A DNA stretch of 64,000 bases from Antarcticirhabdus aurantiaca (GCF_009765365.1 NZ_VTOM01000011.1:1-64000); one strand, 5' to 3'; counted from the stretch's first letter, positions 27,728-37,495 are shown. Notes: a model not told the origin generated them from the letters alone. Numbers and translations: made by a program.

Positions 27728-28981
27728 ATGGGATACTACATCGCTACGGCCGGACCCCTAGCGCGGGATGGGGTGGAATGCTCCGTCCAGGAGTGGACGC
27801 GCATCTCGGCGTGCGCCCTTCCGAAGGGCTTTCGATATCTCGTCTCGAACGCGGAAGAGATCGTCGAGCCCGTCCTCCTCTTCCTGTATCGCAGGTGCAT
27901 TCAGTCGAGCAAGGTGAAGTCGGTAGGCAATTCTCAGAAGGCGTTTTCCGATGATCTGTATGAACTGTTCAGCTATCTTGAAGTCGTCGATCTTCGATGG
28001 GATGCTGTCGACATACATGACCTTATACAGTATCGAGAAACACTTCAGACGTCGTTGTCACCAAAGACCGGGAAGAAGTACCGTCGATCGACGATAGCTA
28101 GGCGCATGCGAACTATACAGCGCTTCTACAAGTGGGCGCATCGGAACGGATATTGTGATGACATAGGCAAGGCGGATGACGACGATCTTGTCCATCGTAT
28201 TGGCGACGCATCAAGGGATGCGGGAAGCGGCGACGATCTCATTCCGAAGGACGACGGGTCGGATAGCGTCGACGCAATCGGCGCCGATGACCTGACAAAG
28301 ATATTGAGGCTACTCGGCCCCCTCCCAAAGGACCGCGGTGCTGGCGAGACTTCAGTCTACCGACTTGGCGCCACCGTGGCGGTGGGAACGGGCATGCGGA
28401 TCGATGAGGTCATGCAATTAACCCTGTTGGACATACAGAACGTCCAGCCAGCGTCATCGCAAGCTGCCGTGTCCCTGGTCATAACCAAAACAAAGGGTGG
28501 GCGGGCGCGTCGAGTGTTCATTCCCAATCCGATCTACGAGGACCTGCTGGCCTACATCAACGGTGAGCGGAAGGAATGCGTGGCCGATCCCAGTCCAACC
28601 TATCCCCTGTTCGTCAACAGGGCGGACGCGCACCGCAATCCCGGCAGACCCATGACGACGCACACGATGTGGCGCAACTTCCATGCTGCGGTCATCAAGG
28701 CGGGCCTGTCCTACCAAGAACCAGTCGTGCGAGACGACAAGCTCAAGCTCGAGACGAGAGCCAGGCACAGTTTTCACGATCTGCGCCATACCTACGCGGT
28801 GGTGATGTATCAGCAACTGGTCAAGAGAGGCAAGAGTGCGCCTTGGCTCGTTCTGGCGAGGCTTCTGGGACACAAGTACGTAGAAACGACCGTCAGAATA
28901 TACCTGAGAAGTGTCGATACGATCGAGGCAGAGCTTACCGACTTCGTCAATCAATACATCAGGGTATTGCGAGATGCCTAG
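27728..28981 (+). CDS. Tyrosine recombinase 1 of the island (GinA-like)
   Basis: A 417-residue phage-integrase-family recombinase. An N-terminal SAM-like core-binding domain (about 60-170, STIARRMRTIQRFYKWAH) precedes the catalytic domain. All catalytic residues are visible: R224 (GTGMRIDEVMQL), lysine in TKTKGGRARR, H350 and R353 (HDLRHTY), H382 (LLGHKYVETT) and the nucleophile Y392 (RIYLRS). It should therefore be active. It overlaps the next gene by 8 bp. In GInt islands the first recombinase is encoded at one end of the element in the same order. Start ATG 27728 has only a weak ribosome site; an upstream start cannot be excluded. Confidence 0.85.
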   Translation: MGYYIATAGPLARDGVECSVQEWTRISACALPKGFRYLVSNAEEIVEPVLLFLYRRCIQSSKVKSVGNSQKAFSDDLYELFSYLEVVDLRWDAVDIHDLIQYRETLQTSLSPKTGKKYRRSTIARRMRTIQRFYKWAHRNGYCDDIGKADDDDLVHRIGDASRDAGSGDDLIPKDDGSDSVDAIGADDLTKILRLLGPLPKDRGAGETSVYRLGATVAVGTGMRIDEVMQLTLLDIQNVQPASSQAAVSLVITKTKGGRARRVFIPNPIYEDLLAYINGERKECVADPSPTYPLFVNRADAHRNPGRPMTTHTMWRNFHAAVIKAGLSYQEPVVRDDKLKLETRARHSFHDLRHTYAVVMYQQLVKRGKSAPWLVLARLLGHKYVETTVRIYLRSVDTIEAELTDFVNQYIRVLRDA

Positions 28982-30839
28982 GCGCAAGATGGATCGGTCG
29001 AGCCTTGCTTCAGCCGCGCGGCGGGCAACGAGCGCCCCGGGGAATGTCGTACCTCTGCGCGACAACCAAGGCGGCAGAGGGGGAGTCGCATTCGAGAGGC
29101 ATCCGTCGGGGGGGCTGGTGAGCCTATCGCTGGTGATGCCGTTCGATGGCGATCCGACGGTCAAGCCGATCAAGGCCCCGCAGCGATGGCTGCAATCGCA
29201 GCAGCTCGCCGTGCCCTTCGCGGAAGCCGTCTACATCGCCATGAGCAAGAACGGCTCGGAAACCTTCCGGCGCGGCTTCACCAACGTTCTGAAGTTTTTC
29301 GACTTCCTGCATAAGGAAGGTTCGTCGCAAATCGATTTGTGCGATATATCCACGGAAATGCTGAACGGGTACGCATTGTACCTAGCGGAGGTTTTTGACT
29401 CACCCAATACGCGGCGGCAGTATTTTGGCGCCTTGAGATCGGTGATCAACACGCTGCGGAAGACCCCGGCTTACGCCGGGATGCTGTCCCCGCAACTGCG
29501 GGTCCCGAAGAATCCCTGGAAAGGAAGCGATAAGGCTGGCAAGTCCAGGCCGGGCGTTCCGATCGCCGAACTCGTGAAGATCGAGAGAGCCTGTCTCAAG
29601 GAGATCGGCGAAGCTCTCGCCAAGTTCGAAACAGGCCGAAGGCTTGTCCGCGAACACAGACAGGCGACGTCGAGCATGCCGGAAGCGTCCATGACGCTGG
29701 CGGCAACGCTCTCGACGGTGGTCGTCCAAATGCACGGCTATCTTCCCGACATGCAATCCGCGGACGACTTGAGTGCCGAGTTCGGTCAGGGCGTGCGAGA
29801 GGCGGGTGGGGTCGAGGCAGTCTGGTCCTACCTTCATCTGACGGCGAGGAGCCTCATACCCTTCATCGTGCTGTTCTGCATCCGCACCGCCTTCAATGCG
29901 ATGTCGTGCGTCGGCGCCAGCAAGGATTGCGTGAGAGAAAGTCCAATCCTCATCGGAGACCTGGATGTTTCGGGATCCGACAGGCGCCATCGCGTCCGCG
30001 TCAAGAAGAACCGCGCGCGCTTTCTGCAAAACCGCACATACCCAGCCTCAGACAGAAGCATCGACAATCCTGTCGTATTGGTGAGGCTAGTACGCAAGCA
30101 TACCAAGTCGATACGTCGGTTCGTAGTGCCCCATCACGTCGACAGGCTCTTCATCTATCCGTCCACGTTATCACATGCCGTACAAGGCTACAACCTCCGT
30201 GGTGGGTCAAATTTCCAGAACAATCTGGGATACTTCATCGCCGAAAACAATCTCGTAAAATTCTCCTTGGCCAATATACGCCCGACGATCGACGAGATCG
30301 TCGACATCCTGACGGATGGCGACCTGCTCGCAAAACAAGCGGTTCTCAATCACCAGCACCATTCCACGACCGATGCCCACTACACGTCCGACGCTTCCAG
30401 GGAGCGGAGACGGGAGCGTCTCGGCGAGTACCAGAACCAGCGCCAGCGATGGGTCGCCACCGGAGGGAAATCCGACCCGCGGCGGTCGGAGATGGGCGGC
30501 ACGAGACGCGCCGCGACTGGCGGGTGGGAATGTGGCGACCCCTATGACTCCCCGATCATCGGCGAGTTGCCCGGGCGCCTCTGCCAAGCCTGGGGGTGTT
30601 GCCCGACCTGCTGGATGGCGGGCGTGAACCCGAACGACTCCTACGGCCTGGCGCGGATCATACAGTTGGAGGCGTCGATCGAGCTTGCGAAGCCGAGCAT
30701 CAGCTCCGCGCGATGGCTTGGTCACTGGCTCCCCGTTCTGACCGCCATACGCACGATCTGGCTGCCGTTGTTCGTCGACGAGGCGGTCTGGCGCGAGGCG
30801 CAGACAATCCGCCTGCAACCGTTGGACATCGTGGAGTGA
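28974..30839 (+). CDS. Tyrosine recombinase 2 of the island (GinB-like)
   Basis: A 621-residue large recombinase. The first catalytic arginine lies in FIVLFCIRTAFNAMS, a basic strand follows (HRVRVKKNRARFLQNR), and box II is unusual (SLANIRPTIDEIV, where Asn stands in the HxxR position). The tyrosine candidate is in HHSTTDAHYTSD. The C-terminal part carries a cysteine cluster (CQAWGCCPTC) typical of the large TnpB-like partners of Tn554 and GInt systems. The ATG at 28974 overlaps the preceding gene by 8 bp and gives the MPRRKMDRSS start. Needed together with its neighbours, by analogy with ginB. Confidence 0.75.
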   Translation: MPRRKMDRSSLASAARRATSAPGNVVPLRDNQGGRGGVAFERHPSGGLVSLSLVMPFDGDPTVKPIKAPQRWLQSQQLAVPFAEAVYIAMSKNGSETFRRGFTNVLKFFDFLHKEGSSQIDLCDISTEMLNGYALYLAEVFDSPNTRRQYFGALRSVINTLRKTPAYAGMLSPQLRVPKNPWKGSDKAGKSRPGVPIAELVKIERACLKEIGEALAKFETGRRLVREHRQATSSMPEASMTLAATLSTVVVQMHGYLPDMQSADDLSAEFGQGVREAGGVEAVWSYLHLTARSLIPFIVLFCIRTAFNAMSCVGASKDCVRESPILIGDLDVSGSDRRHRVRVKKNRARFLQNRTYPASDRSIDNPVVLVRLVRKHTKSIRRFVVPHHVDRLFIYPSTLSHAVQGYNLRGGSNFQNNLGYFIAENNLVKFSLANIRPTIDEIVDILTDGDLLAKQAVLNHQHHSTTDAHYTSDASRERRRERLGEYQNQRQRWVATGGKSDPRRSEMGGTRRAATGGWECGDPYDSPIIGELPGRLCQAWGCCPTCWMAGVNPNDSYGLARIIQLEASIELAKPSISSARWLGHWLPVLTAIRTIWLPLFVDEAVWREAQTIRLQPLDIVE

Positions 30840-30842
30840 GCG

Positions 30843-32798
30843 ATGAAGGCGAAACTGCATCTGAAGTCCAATGCCGAGCTTCTTAATCAATCAGTGAGCA
30901 AATACTCACTATGGTATGACCATCTGTGGATATTCGATAATCCAACGGCGGGTCAGAGGCTCGCTGACAGCACGATCAACTGGAAAGTCTATCTTCCCGA
31001 TCAATCCTACCTGACAGATCCGAAGTGGGCGAACCTTCTTGATGCATTCAGGCGTCTCATCTGGTCGCTCTACACGTCTCCGCTAAACGGTGTCCGATAC
31101 AAGCCGGGCATGGCGAGCGATTTCAGCAGGCAGGTCACCTACTTCGCATGCTGGATGGTCTACAATGGCTATCACAGCTTCTCGGAATTGGATTCCACAG
31201 CCTTCGATGAGTATGTCGAAAGCGTATACGAGGACAAAGCCGCAGATCCAGACAATCCTCCGACAGCAACGCTGCTCATGAAGTATCTCAGATTGCCGCC
31301 GCTCATGTGGGTGCAATCATCGGAGTTGAAGCTGGCAGGTACAGAGCCTCCGCCGGAAGAGCCATACGAGGGACTGTCGGCATTCGCCGTCGCTAAGGGG
31401 CTGGCCGAGGATCGACGCGGACAACACGCCCCGATCGAGGATGAGCTCTACATCAAGATCATGTCGGCGGCCCTGTCCGTCATCGAAGACATAGACGACA
31501 TCGCCGCGTGCATCGATCTGCTCATCGACATGTCGGAGGGGCGTGCGCCGGACTCGCGTCACAAGCAGATGAAGATGATCGAGGCGTTCCTTCGCGAGGT
31601 GAGCGTCCGGTACCCCCGCGCATTGCCGTACGTCATGGCGCACCCAATCTGGCCAACATGGGGCGCGACCGCCCTCGTGCGCGAGGCCGCGTCGATCTTG
31701 ATCCTAGGCGGCGTCGGCCTTCGCACCACGGAACTCTGCGGATTGGTCGCAAGCCCCGATCCCGCTGGCCTTCCGGCATGCGTGTCGATCCGACCGTCCA
31801 TATCGGGTCTGGACGAGATCTTCCTCATACGTGGCAGGGTCTACAAGGGCGAGCAGGGGTGGGCCGATCATGAATGGGTCGCAGGAACCCGGCCTGTGGG
31901 AACGGACCAGCTTCCACCGCCGATCAAGGCCGTCTTCGCTCTCGAGAGACTGTTCCGGCGGTTCAGGACGTCCGAGAACATGCAGCGCTTGGTCCTTTAC
32001 AGCGATCGCCCGCAAGGCTGGCTCAAGGGGGACGAGGTCCTGATACCTTCCACGACCGAATTCGTGCGACGGGCCCAGAGGGCATTCGTGCAGGATCATG
32101 TCGGCGTTCCGGATTGCGACATCAGTCCGAGCCAATGGCGAAAGTCCTTCGCCCAATTCGTCGTCCGCACGGACAGCCGAAGCCCACCCAGCCTTCGCGA
32201 CCACTTCCGCCATGTCAGCTTGGCCATCACGGAGCTCGGCTATGGCCAAGCCGACCCGGACTACAAGCAGGTTATGGAAGATGCGGCCGTCCAGAACTCC
32301 ATCGACTTCCTCGGTGCCATGGTCACGGAGCGGAACGTCGCTGTCGGACCCATGGTCGACATAGTCCGCGCCTCGGCTGATCGCATCGGCATGCGGCTTG
32401 GCAACAGGGACGGCGGCGACCGGCGCAACGACATTGAGGAGATCGTGCTGGGAAGCGAGATCCGGGTTCACAAGCTCAACTTCGGCGGACAGCCTGCGGG
32501 AAACTGCGTGTTCCGGCCGGGTGTGGGACGATGCACGGAAGGATGCCTCGCGAAGTGGGTCATGCCGGCTCCACTCTGGTCGGCCGCGAGGGCGGATGTC
32601 TGCTGGGACTGCGAGAACCTTGTTCTTTCCCCCGAGCACGGGGTGTTCTGGCAAGCTCGATGGTCACGCCATCACAAGGCCCTTAAAGCTGCGGTCGCAT
32701 CGGACGATGCATGCGTCGCGAGCTTGGCGCGCACGAGAATGGCTCAATGCGCTGTCATGCTTGCGCGCCTCGGCCTGCCATTACCTGAGGAGGATTGA
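30843..32798 (+). CDS. Tyrosine-recombinase-like protein 3 of the island (GinC-like)
   Basis: A 651-residue protein starting 3 bp after the previous stop. The catalytic-domain fold is recognisable from ILGGVGLRTTELCGLV (arginine of box I), QWRKSFAQFVV and HFRHVSLAITELGYG, in which the usual H-x-x-R and tyrosine elements appear in divergent form. A C-terminal cysteine cluster (CVFRPGVGRCTEGC and CWDCENL) suggests a zinc-binding element. Position, size and cysteine cluster agree with the third recombinase (GinC) of GInt islands. Whether it still cuts DNA is uncertain. Confidence 0.7.
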   Translation: MKAKLHLKSNAELLNQSVSKYSLWYDHLWIFDNPTAGQRLADSTINWKVYLPDQSYLTDPKWANLLDAFRRLIWSLYTSPLNGVRYKPGMASDFSRQVTYFACWMVYNGYHSFSELDSTAFDEYVESVYEDKAADPDNPPTATLLMKYLRLPPLMWVQSSELKLAGTEPPPEEPYEGLSAFAVAKGLAEDRRGQHAPIEDELYIKIMSAALSVIEDIDDIAACIDLLIDMSEGRAPDSRHKQMKMIEAFLREVSVRYPRALPYVMAHPIWPTWGATALVREAASILILGGVGLRTTELCGLVASPDPAGLPACVSIRPSISGLDEIFLIRGRVYKGEQGWADHEWVAGTRPVGTDQLPPPIKAVFALERLFRRFRTSENMQRLVLYSDRPQGWLKGDEVLIPSTTEFVRRAQRAFVQDHVGVPDCDISPSQWRKSFAQFVVRTDSRSPPSLRDHFRHVSLAITELGYGQADPDYKQVMEDAAVQNSIDFLGAMVTERNVAVGPMVDIVRASADRIGMRLGNRDGGDRRNDIEEIVLGSEIRVHKLNFGGQPAGNCVFRPGVGRCTEGCLAKWVMPAPLWSAARADVCWDCENLVLSPEHGVFWQARWSRHHKALKAAVASDDACVASLARTRMAQCAVMLARLGLPLPEED

Positions 32799-32801
32799 GA
32801 A

Positions 32802-33254
32802 ATGTCCGACGCACCGGATGCGCTTGACCTTGAATTCCGCTCGGCGATCGATCGGATCCTGAACAGGCACCCGAGACATGCCGATCTCTTGCAAAAAATC
32901 AAGGAAGGCAAGGAACTGCGTTTGAACCCCGTCAACATCGCCAAGGAAGCGGGACGCAGTCGGAGCGCGCTTTACGAACGCAAGGAGGTGATGGAGTACC
33001 TGAAGACGATCGTCACGGCGCCTCGGAACGAGTTAAAGGCGCAGATCGTGTCGTTGAAGGAGGCCAACAGACGATTGACGGAAGAGCGTCAGAGGGCCCT
33101 GAACACCGCCGCGGCCGTGATCATTCGCATGCGGAAGCTCGAGGAGAAGCTACCAAACGCAGCTAGGCGGGCGAAACGTGAGGCTGAACGGCCCAACCAG
33201 AACGAGGTCGCGGGCACCGTCGTACCGTTCGCGCCCCCGGGCAAGGAGGCGTGA
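32802..33254 (+). CDS. Small HTH/coiled-coil protein of the recombination operon (GinD-like)
   Basis: A 150-residue basic protein 3 bp downstream of the third recombinase. It has a short helix-turn-helix (NIAKEAGRSRSALYER, about 46-61) followed by a long charged coiled coil (about 68-125). TnpC of Tn554 and GinD of GInt islands have the same size, place and layout and assist or direct recombination. Its position as last gene of a four-gene, tightly packed operon is the strongest evidence. Confidence 0.75.
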   Translation: MSDAPDALDLEFRSAIDRILNRHPRHADLLQKIKEGKELRLNPVNIAKEAGRSRSALYERKEVMEYLKTIVTAPRNELKAQIVSLKEANRRLTEERQRALNTAAAVIIRMRKLEEKLPNAARRAKREAERPNQNEVAGTVVPFAPPGKEA

Positions 33255-33693
33255 TCGTCATTACATTGGGCTGGATGCATAATCACCCGTTCATCACCTT
33301 CCTGCCGGGACATGAAGGCCGACATGGTGCAGGAGACCGCCATCTCGAGACAAGGCAAGCGCGCGGATCCTCCCGGCAACCGACCAGGCAAAATTCTCGG
33401 TTGCCGCCGTCATCCACGAATATGAAGGAGCCCTCACGACGCTCTCTGACAACCGAGACCCGGCCACCAGGGTCCCGGGCGCAGGCAAGGGGCTGCTGGC
33501 CAGCGGACGACTTCGGCCCGAACCCGACATGAACGACAAGCTCGTACACGGCACAGGGCTGTCGTGGAGGCACGAGCCATCGTCGAGCCGCGGACCACCG
33601 ACTCATCCAGGCTGTTGGTAAGAGCACCCCGTTGAGCCGCCTTAGTTGAGCGTCACCGAGGCATGCTGTAGGTTCGCCGCACAAAGGGCGAAC
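33255..33693. other. Gap between recombinase operon and defence genes
   Basis: About 440 bp without a supported gene. Short frames on both strands lack ribosome sites and family resemblance. It presumably contains the promoter of the AAA/subtilase pair; no clear -35/-10 stands out. Confidence 0.5.
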
Positions 33694-34620
33694 ATGACGC
33701 GTTCAGAGTCAAAACCATCTGCCAGGACGGAGCAGGCAACTGCGTTCGCGCCGGTTAAGCGCTCCAGGACGCGCTTGGCGGGCGGGGCCGATCCCTTGCC
33801 TCGCCAGGCATTCGCGGGAGGCACGTCGCCGGGGTGGGCCAACGAGTTCCTGGAGGTGGTCGAGCCTCGACGCGACGCCAGGGAACTGATCCTCTCAACC
33901 GAGGTGTCACTTACCCTCCACGACATCGCTGACGAGTACAGGCATGGGGACACCATCCGCAGCCATGCCCTTCCCCTGCGAACGCGCCTTCTGTTCTGCG
34001 GACCGCCCGGTTGCGGGAAGTCTCTGACCGCGGAGGTGCTCGCGAGAGAAATCGGGCTCCCTCTCCTCGCCGCCAAGCTCGACACTCTGATCGGTTCGAT
34101 GCTGGGAGAGACGGCATCAAACCTGAGGCGCATATTCGATGCTGCCGAACGTCAACCGTCGGTCCTGTTCCTCGATGAATTCGACGCCCTCGCGAGGACG
34201 CGTTCGGACCCGACCGAGCACAGCGAGATGCGGCGGGTGGTGAACAACCTCCTGCTCATGATCGAGCGCTTCAAGGGGCGTGGATTCATCGTTGCGGCGA
34301 CGAACCTTGAGTCCACCATCGATCCCGCGATCATCCGCCGCTTCGACGAGGTGGTCCTCTTCGGAAAGCCCAACGCGTCTGAGATCCGACGGCTGATCAA
34401 GTTCAAGACCCGCAACTTCGGGGTGCAGCTAGACATCGCGGAAGCGGCTGGCCACTTGGTCGGGCGCAGCCACGCGGACGTCGAGAGGCTCTGCTTCGCG
34501 GCGATGCGGCGCGCGATCATGGCCAAGCGTTCGACGATCACGCTGGACGATCTCAAGTACGCCAGCAAGTCGGATCGGCGACGCAAGGACATCCAGGACA
34601 AGCTGGGCAGCGCCACCTGA
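33694..34620 (+). CDS. ietA: AAA+ ATPase of an IetAS-type defence pair
   Basis: A 308-residue AAA+ protein of the CDC48/FtsH-like class. Walker A is CGPPGCGKS (K109), Walker B VLFLDEFDAL (D161, E162), sensor 1 in FIVAATNLEST and an arginine finger region IIRRFDEVV. It ends 12 bp before a subtilisin-like protease gene. This gene pair is known as ietAS, first studied on Agrobacterium plasmids and later shown to confer phage resistance. The ATPase presumably recognises or unfolds targets for the protease. ATG 33694 follows aaaggg; an upstream TTG at 33646 would add 16 residues. Confidence 0.83.
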   Translation: MTRSESKPSARTEQATAFAPVKRSRTRLAGGADPLPRQAFAGGTSPGWANEFLEVVEPRRDARELILSTEVSLTLHDIADEYRHGDTIRSHALPLRTRLLFCGPPGCGKSLTAEVLAREIGLPLLAAKLDTLIGSMLGETASNLRRIFDAAERQPSVLFLDEFDALARTRSDPTEHSEMRRVVNNLLLMIERFKGRGFIVAATNLESTIDPAIIRRFDEVVLFGKPNASEIRRLIKFKTRNFGVQLDIAEAAGHLVGRSHADVERLCFAAMRRAIMAKRSTITLDDLKYASKSDRRRKDIQDKLGSAT

Positions 34621-34632
34621 CGGAGTATCGAG

Positions 34633-36984
34633 TTGGCTCGTCGTCCTCATCTGCCGCTCCGTCGTCTCGAAGGGGAGCTCAATAGGAGGAAGCATGGTCA
34701 TGGTGGCGGTTCCGGACGCGATCATTCCGTACACGGACGGGAACTCGTCGCCCAGCTCGAGGAAATCGTCGGGAGAACGGCCGCGCAGGCCGCGGAGGCG
34801 GACGGCACCGTTCGGGATCCGACCATCCTCCTTCGGATCAGGACCGATGGACCTCTCTCCGACGAAGCCCTCGACGCCAACGACCTGAAGGTGCTGGAGC
34901 AGCGCGGCGACGACGCGATCATCGTGCTGTCCACCGACCCGCGGCTCGGCAAGCTCCAGACGAAGGCGAGCCAGTACGCGGGACCCATTCCGGAGAGGCA
35001 GAAGGGGCCCCGGCACGCGAACTTCTTCGAGGCGGTCGACGCCTTCGACGAACTCGATCCGGTCGACCGCATAGGAGGTGCGCTCGTGCAGGACGGGATC
35101 GTCACGCCCGGCGACATCGTCGACAGCGACCAGTTCCTCCTTGACGTGGAGCTCTGGGACATAGACGAGGAGCTCACGCGCGAACTGCATCTCGACCGCG
35201 TTGAGCGCAAGGTTCGGGAGTTCGGCGGAGAGCTTCTCAGCCGCTATAGGGGCGCTGGCATGTTCGTCATGCGGGTGCGCGTGTCGGGCGCTGGCTTGCG
35301 CGAACTGCTGGCAATGAGGGAAATCGCATGGATTGATTTGCCCCCGATGTCCGACTTCGCCCCGGATGCCGGGGCCGACCTGGTCGTTGACCAGCTTCCA
35401 CGGATCGAGGGGCCGCCGGGGGACTCGATCTGCATCGGCATCATCGACTCCGGCATCAACGCCGCCCATCCGATGCTCGCCGGCGTCGTCGCGGGAGCCT
35501 TCGGGGTTCCGGAGCGCCTGGGAAGCGACGACGAGAAGCGCCATGGAACCGCGGTGGCGGCCCTGGCGAGCTATGGGTCCGTTTCGGGACAGATCCGGCA
35601 GGATCGCCTGACCCCGCGCTTCAGGATCGCCAGTGCCAAGGTCGTGGACGCACGTGGCCACTTCGTCGACGAGCACACCGTTCCCGAGATCATGGAGAAT
35701 GCCATACGCCGGCTCCACGGGGAGTTCGGGTGCCGTGTCATGAACATCTCCCTGGCTGACATCAACCGGACCGTCGGCGGCCGCCCTTCGCATTGGGCGA
35801 TGACACTCGACAACCTGATCCGCGAGCTCGGCATTATAGTCACCGTGTCGGCGGGGAACATCGTCGATGTCAGCAACCGCATCCGAGACGAGGGAGCGGG
35901 CATCTATCCGGGCTACCTGCTCGAGGCGGGACACAGGCTCTACGAGCCGGCGAGTTCGATCAGTTCTCTGGTGGTGGGGTCGCTTGCTCACTCCAACGGC
36001 CTCATGGACAGCGATGAGGAGGATGCCGACGTCGTGGTCCTGGCCGAGGCGGGCCACCCATCCCCGTTCAGCCGATCGGGACCCGGCTTCAACGATTGCA
36101 TCAAACCCGATTTGGCCGAGTACGGTGGAACCGCCGTTTGGCTGGGCTACGCCTCGACGCTCTCGGCCGACCGTCCGAGTTGCGGGGTGCTGACCCTCAA
36201 CCCTGATTACCTGCGCGGTTTGATGGAATACCGTCACGGGACATCCTTCGCGGCCCCGGTCGCGGCTTTCAAAGCCGCTGTCCTGCTCGAGGAGTTTCCC
36301 CAGCGGAGCGGCAACTTCATCCGGGCCTTGCTGGGCTTGAGCACCGATCACCCACCGGAACTGCTCGCCCGGGTCACCTCGGAGAAGGGTCGGGAACATT
36401 ACCGACATGCGGGCTACGGCGTCGCCGACGTGGACCTGGCTCTCTCTTCGGAGGATGGCCGCGTGGTCATGGCCATCGAGGACGACCTTGAGGTCGACAA
36501 GTTCGCGGTCTACGAGGTTCCGATCCCGACCGACTTCCAGACGACGAGCGGCAAGCGTCACATCAAGGTGTCGTTGGCCTTCGATCCTCCCGTCAGGAGC
36601 AGTCGGAAGGACTACTTCGGGATCACCATGGGATATGTCCTGGTCCGCGGGAAATCGGCGGAAGAGGTGTTCGATCGCTTCCGCAAATGGACCAAGGACG
36701 AGAAGGAAGCGGCGGGCGGGGCATTGAAATTCGAAGGCAACTCCTGGAAGTGCGAAATTCATCCTATCGCTACCATGCGGGAGGCGGGCTCCCTCCAAGT
36801 CGGGACGTTCAAGGCGCAACAGGACATTTCAGACTATGGGGATCGGTACTACCTGGTCGTGCGATGCGAAGGGCGCTGGGCGGCCAAGTTGGTTCGGAGG
36901 CAGACTTTTGCCGTTGCGGTCGAGCTCTGGCACGAAGCCGACCTACCGATCTACCAGCAGGTGGCCCTGGTCCTGAACGCCTGA
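34633..36984 (+). CDS. ietS: Subtilisin-like (S8) protease of an IetAS-type defence pair
   Basis: A 783-residue cytoplasmic subtilase; no signal peptide. The catalytic triad is D272 (IGIIDSGI), H304 (KRHGTAVA) and S538 (HGTSFAAPVA), with the oxyanion asparagine region in VTVSAGN. An N-terminal domain of about 250 residues and a C-terminal domain of about 200 residues are characteristic of IetS and absent from secreted subtilases. The start is TTG at 34633, chosen because the MARRPHLPL opening resembles the family start and directly follows ietA. Together with the AAA protein it forms an abortive-infection-type defence unit by analogy. Confidence 0.83.
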   Translation: MARRPHLPLRRLEGELNRRKHGHGGGSGRDHSVHGRELVAQLEEIVGRTAAQAAEADGTVRDPTILLRIRTDGPLSDEALDANDLKVLEQRGDDAIIVLSTDPRLGKLQTKASQYAGPIPERQKGPRHANFFEAVDAFDELDPVDRIGGALVQDGIVTPGDIVDSDQFLLDVELWDIDEELTRELHLDRVERKVREFGGELLSRYRGAGMFVMRVRVSGAGLRELLAMREIAWIDLPPMSDFAPDAGADLVVDQLPRIEGPPGDSICIGIIDSGINAAHPMLAGVVAGAFGVPERLGSDDEKRHGTAVAALASYGSVSGQIRQDRLTPRFRIASAKVVDARGHFVDEHTVPEIMENAIRRLHGEFGCRVMNISLADINRTVGGRPSHWAMTLDNLIRELGIIVTVSAGNIVDVSNRIRDEGAGIYPGYLLEAGHRLYEPASSISSLVVGSLAHSNGLMDSDEEDADVVVLAEAGHPSPFSRSGPGFNDCIKPDLAEYGGTAVWLGYASTLSADRPSCGVLTLNPDYLRGLMEYRHGTSFAAPVAAFKAAVLLEEFPQRSGNFIRALLGLSTDHPPELLARVTSEKGREHYRHAGYGVADVDLALSSEDGRVVMAIEDDLEVDKFAVYEVPIPTDFQTTSGKRHIKVSLAFDPPVRSSRKDYFGITMGYVLVRGKSAEEVFDRFRKWTKDEKEAAGGALKFEGNSWKCEIHPIATMREAGSLQVGTFKAQQDISDYGDRYYLVVRCEGRWAAKLVRRQTFAVAVELWHEADLPIYQQVALVLNA

Positions 36985-37131
36985 TCGGATGTGCGCCGAT
37001 CCGTCATGCATCCGGGCGACGGCCTTGAGGCACGAGTTCTGAACGCTGCCACGCCCGTCCATCGTCTCGGGGGCGATGCGTGTGGAGAGGGGATGCCGAC
37101 GGGGAGCAGGCCCTCCCTGGACGTCCTGGGA

Positions 37132-37485
37132 TCAGATGCTCGCACAGGCGTCGCACCGCACCCTCCAGGCGCCATCCTTGCGCAGCCGCCCGCCCAGGCC
37201 GCAAAGGTCACAAACCCGCTCCGACGTCGCTTCCGCCCAGTCCACGATGTCGTCGATACAGTCGCTCCCGTTGTGCGTCATCCTCAAGAGGCCCCACTTC
37301 TCCTTGACGTCGTTCCAGCCGAAGAAGGAGCGCTCCTCGTCATGGAGCGCAGCGTCGACGCGCCTGAACACCTCGGCGAGGAGGAGCGACCACCCGTTGC
37401 CGACCGCGAAGTGGAAGGCGCCGTGCGGAAACTGATCCACGAACTCGAGGTTCAGTCGCGTCCGCCAATCCTTGCCATCGTCCAT
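37132..37485 (-). CDS. Small zinc-ribbon protein downstream of the AAA+ gene
   Basis: A 117-residue acidic protein ending in a four-cysteine zinc ribbon (VCDLCGLGGRLRKDGAWRVRCDAC). The N-terminal part (about 1-90) is mixed alpha/beta, with a WGLLRM segment. Translation starts 10 bp after the stop of the AAA+ gene and the ribosome site (gaggag) lies in that gap, so the two form an operon. Proteins of similar layout occur in phage- and island-borne gene clusters but I know no assigned function. Confidence 0.7.
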   Translation of the reverse strand: MDDGKDWRTRLNLEFVDQFPHGAFHFAVGNGWSLLLAEVFRRVDAALHDEERSFFGWNDVKEKWGLLRMTHNGSDCIDDIVDWAEATSERVCDLCGLGGRLRKDGAWRVRCDACASI

Positions 37486-37495
37486 CGTCAGCTCC

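Noticed and set aside
33283-33684. Minus-strand frame of 133 codons before ietA
   Set aside because: Would lie in the promoter region of ietA, has no family resemblance and a Cys/Arg/Pro-rich composition typical of shadows.
34429-36819. Very long minus-strand open frame opposite the subtilase gene
   Set aside because: It is the antisense shadow of a gene with a complete catalytic triad; its translation is a low-complexity Arg/Gly/Asp-rich sequence.
34633-36984. Secreted degradative subtilisin
   Set aside because: No signal peptide or pro-domain pattern, and coupling to an AAA ATPase gene indicates an intracellular IetS-type protease.
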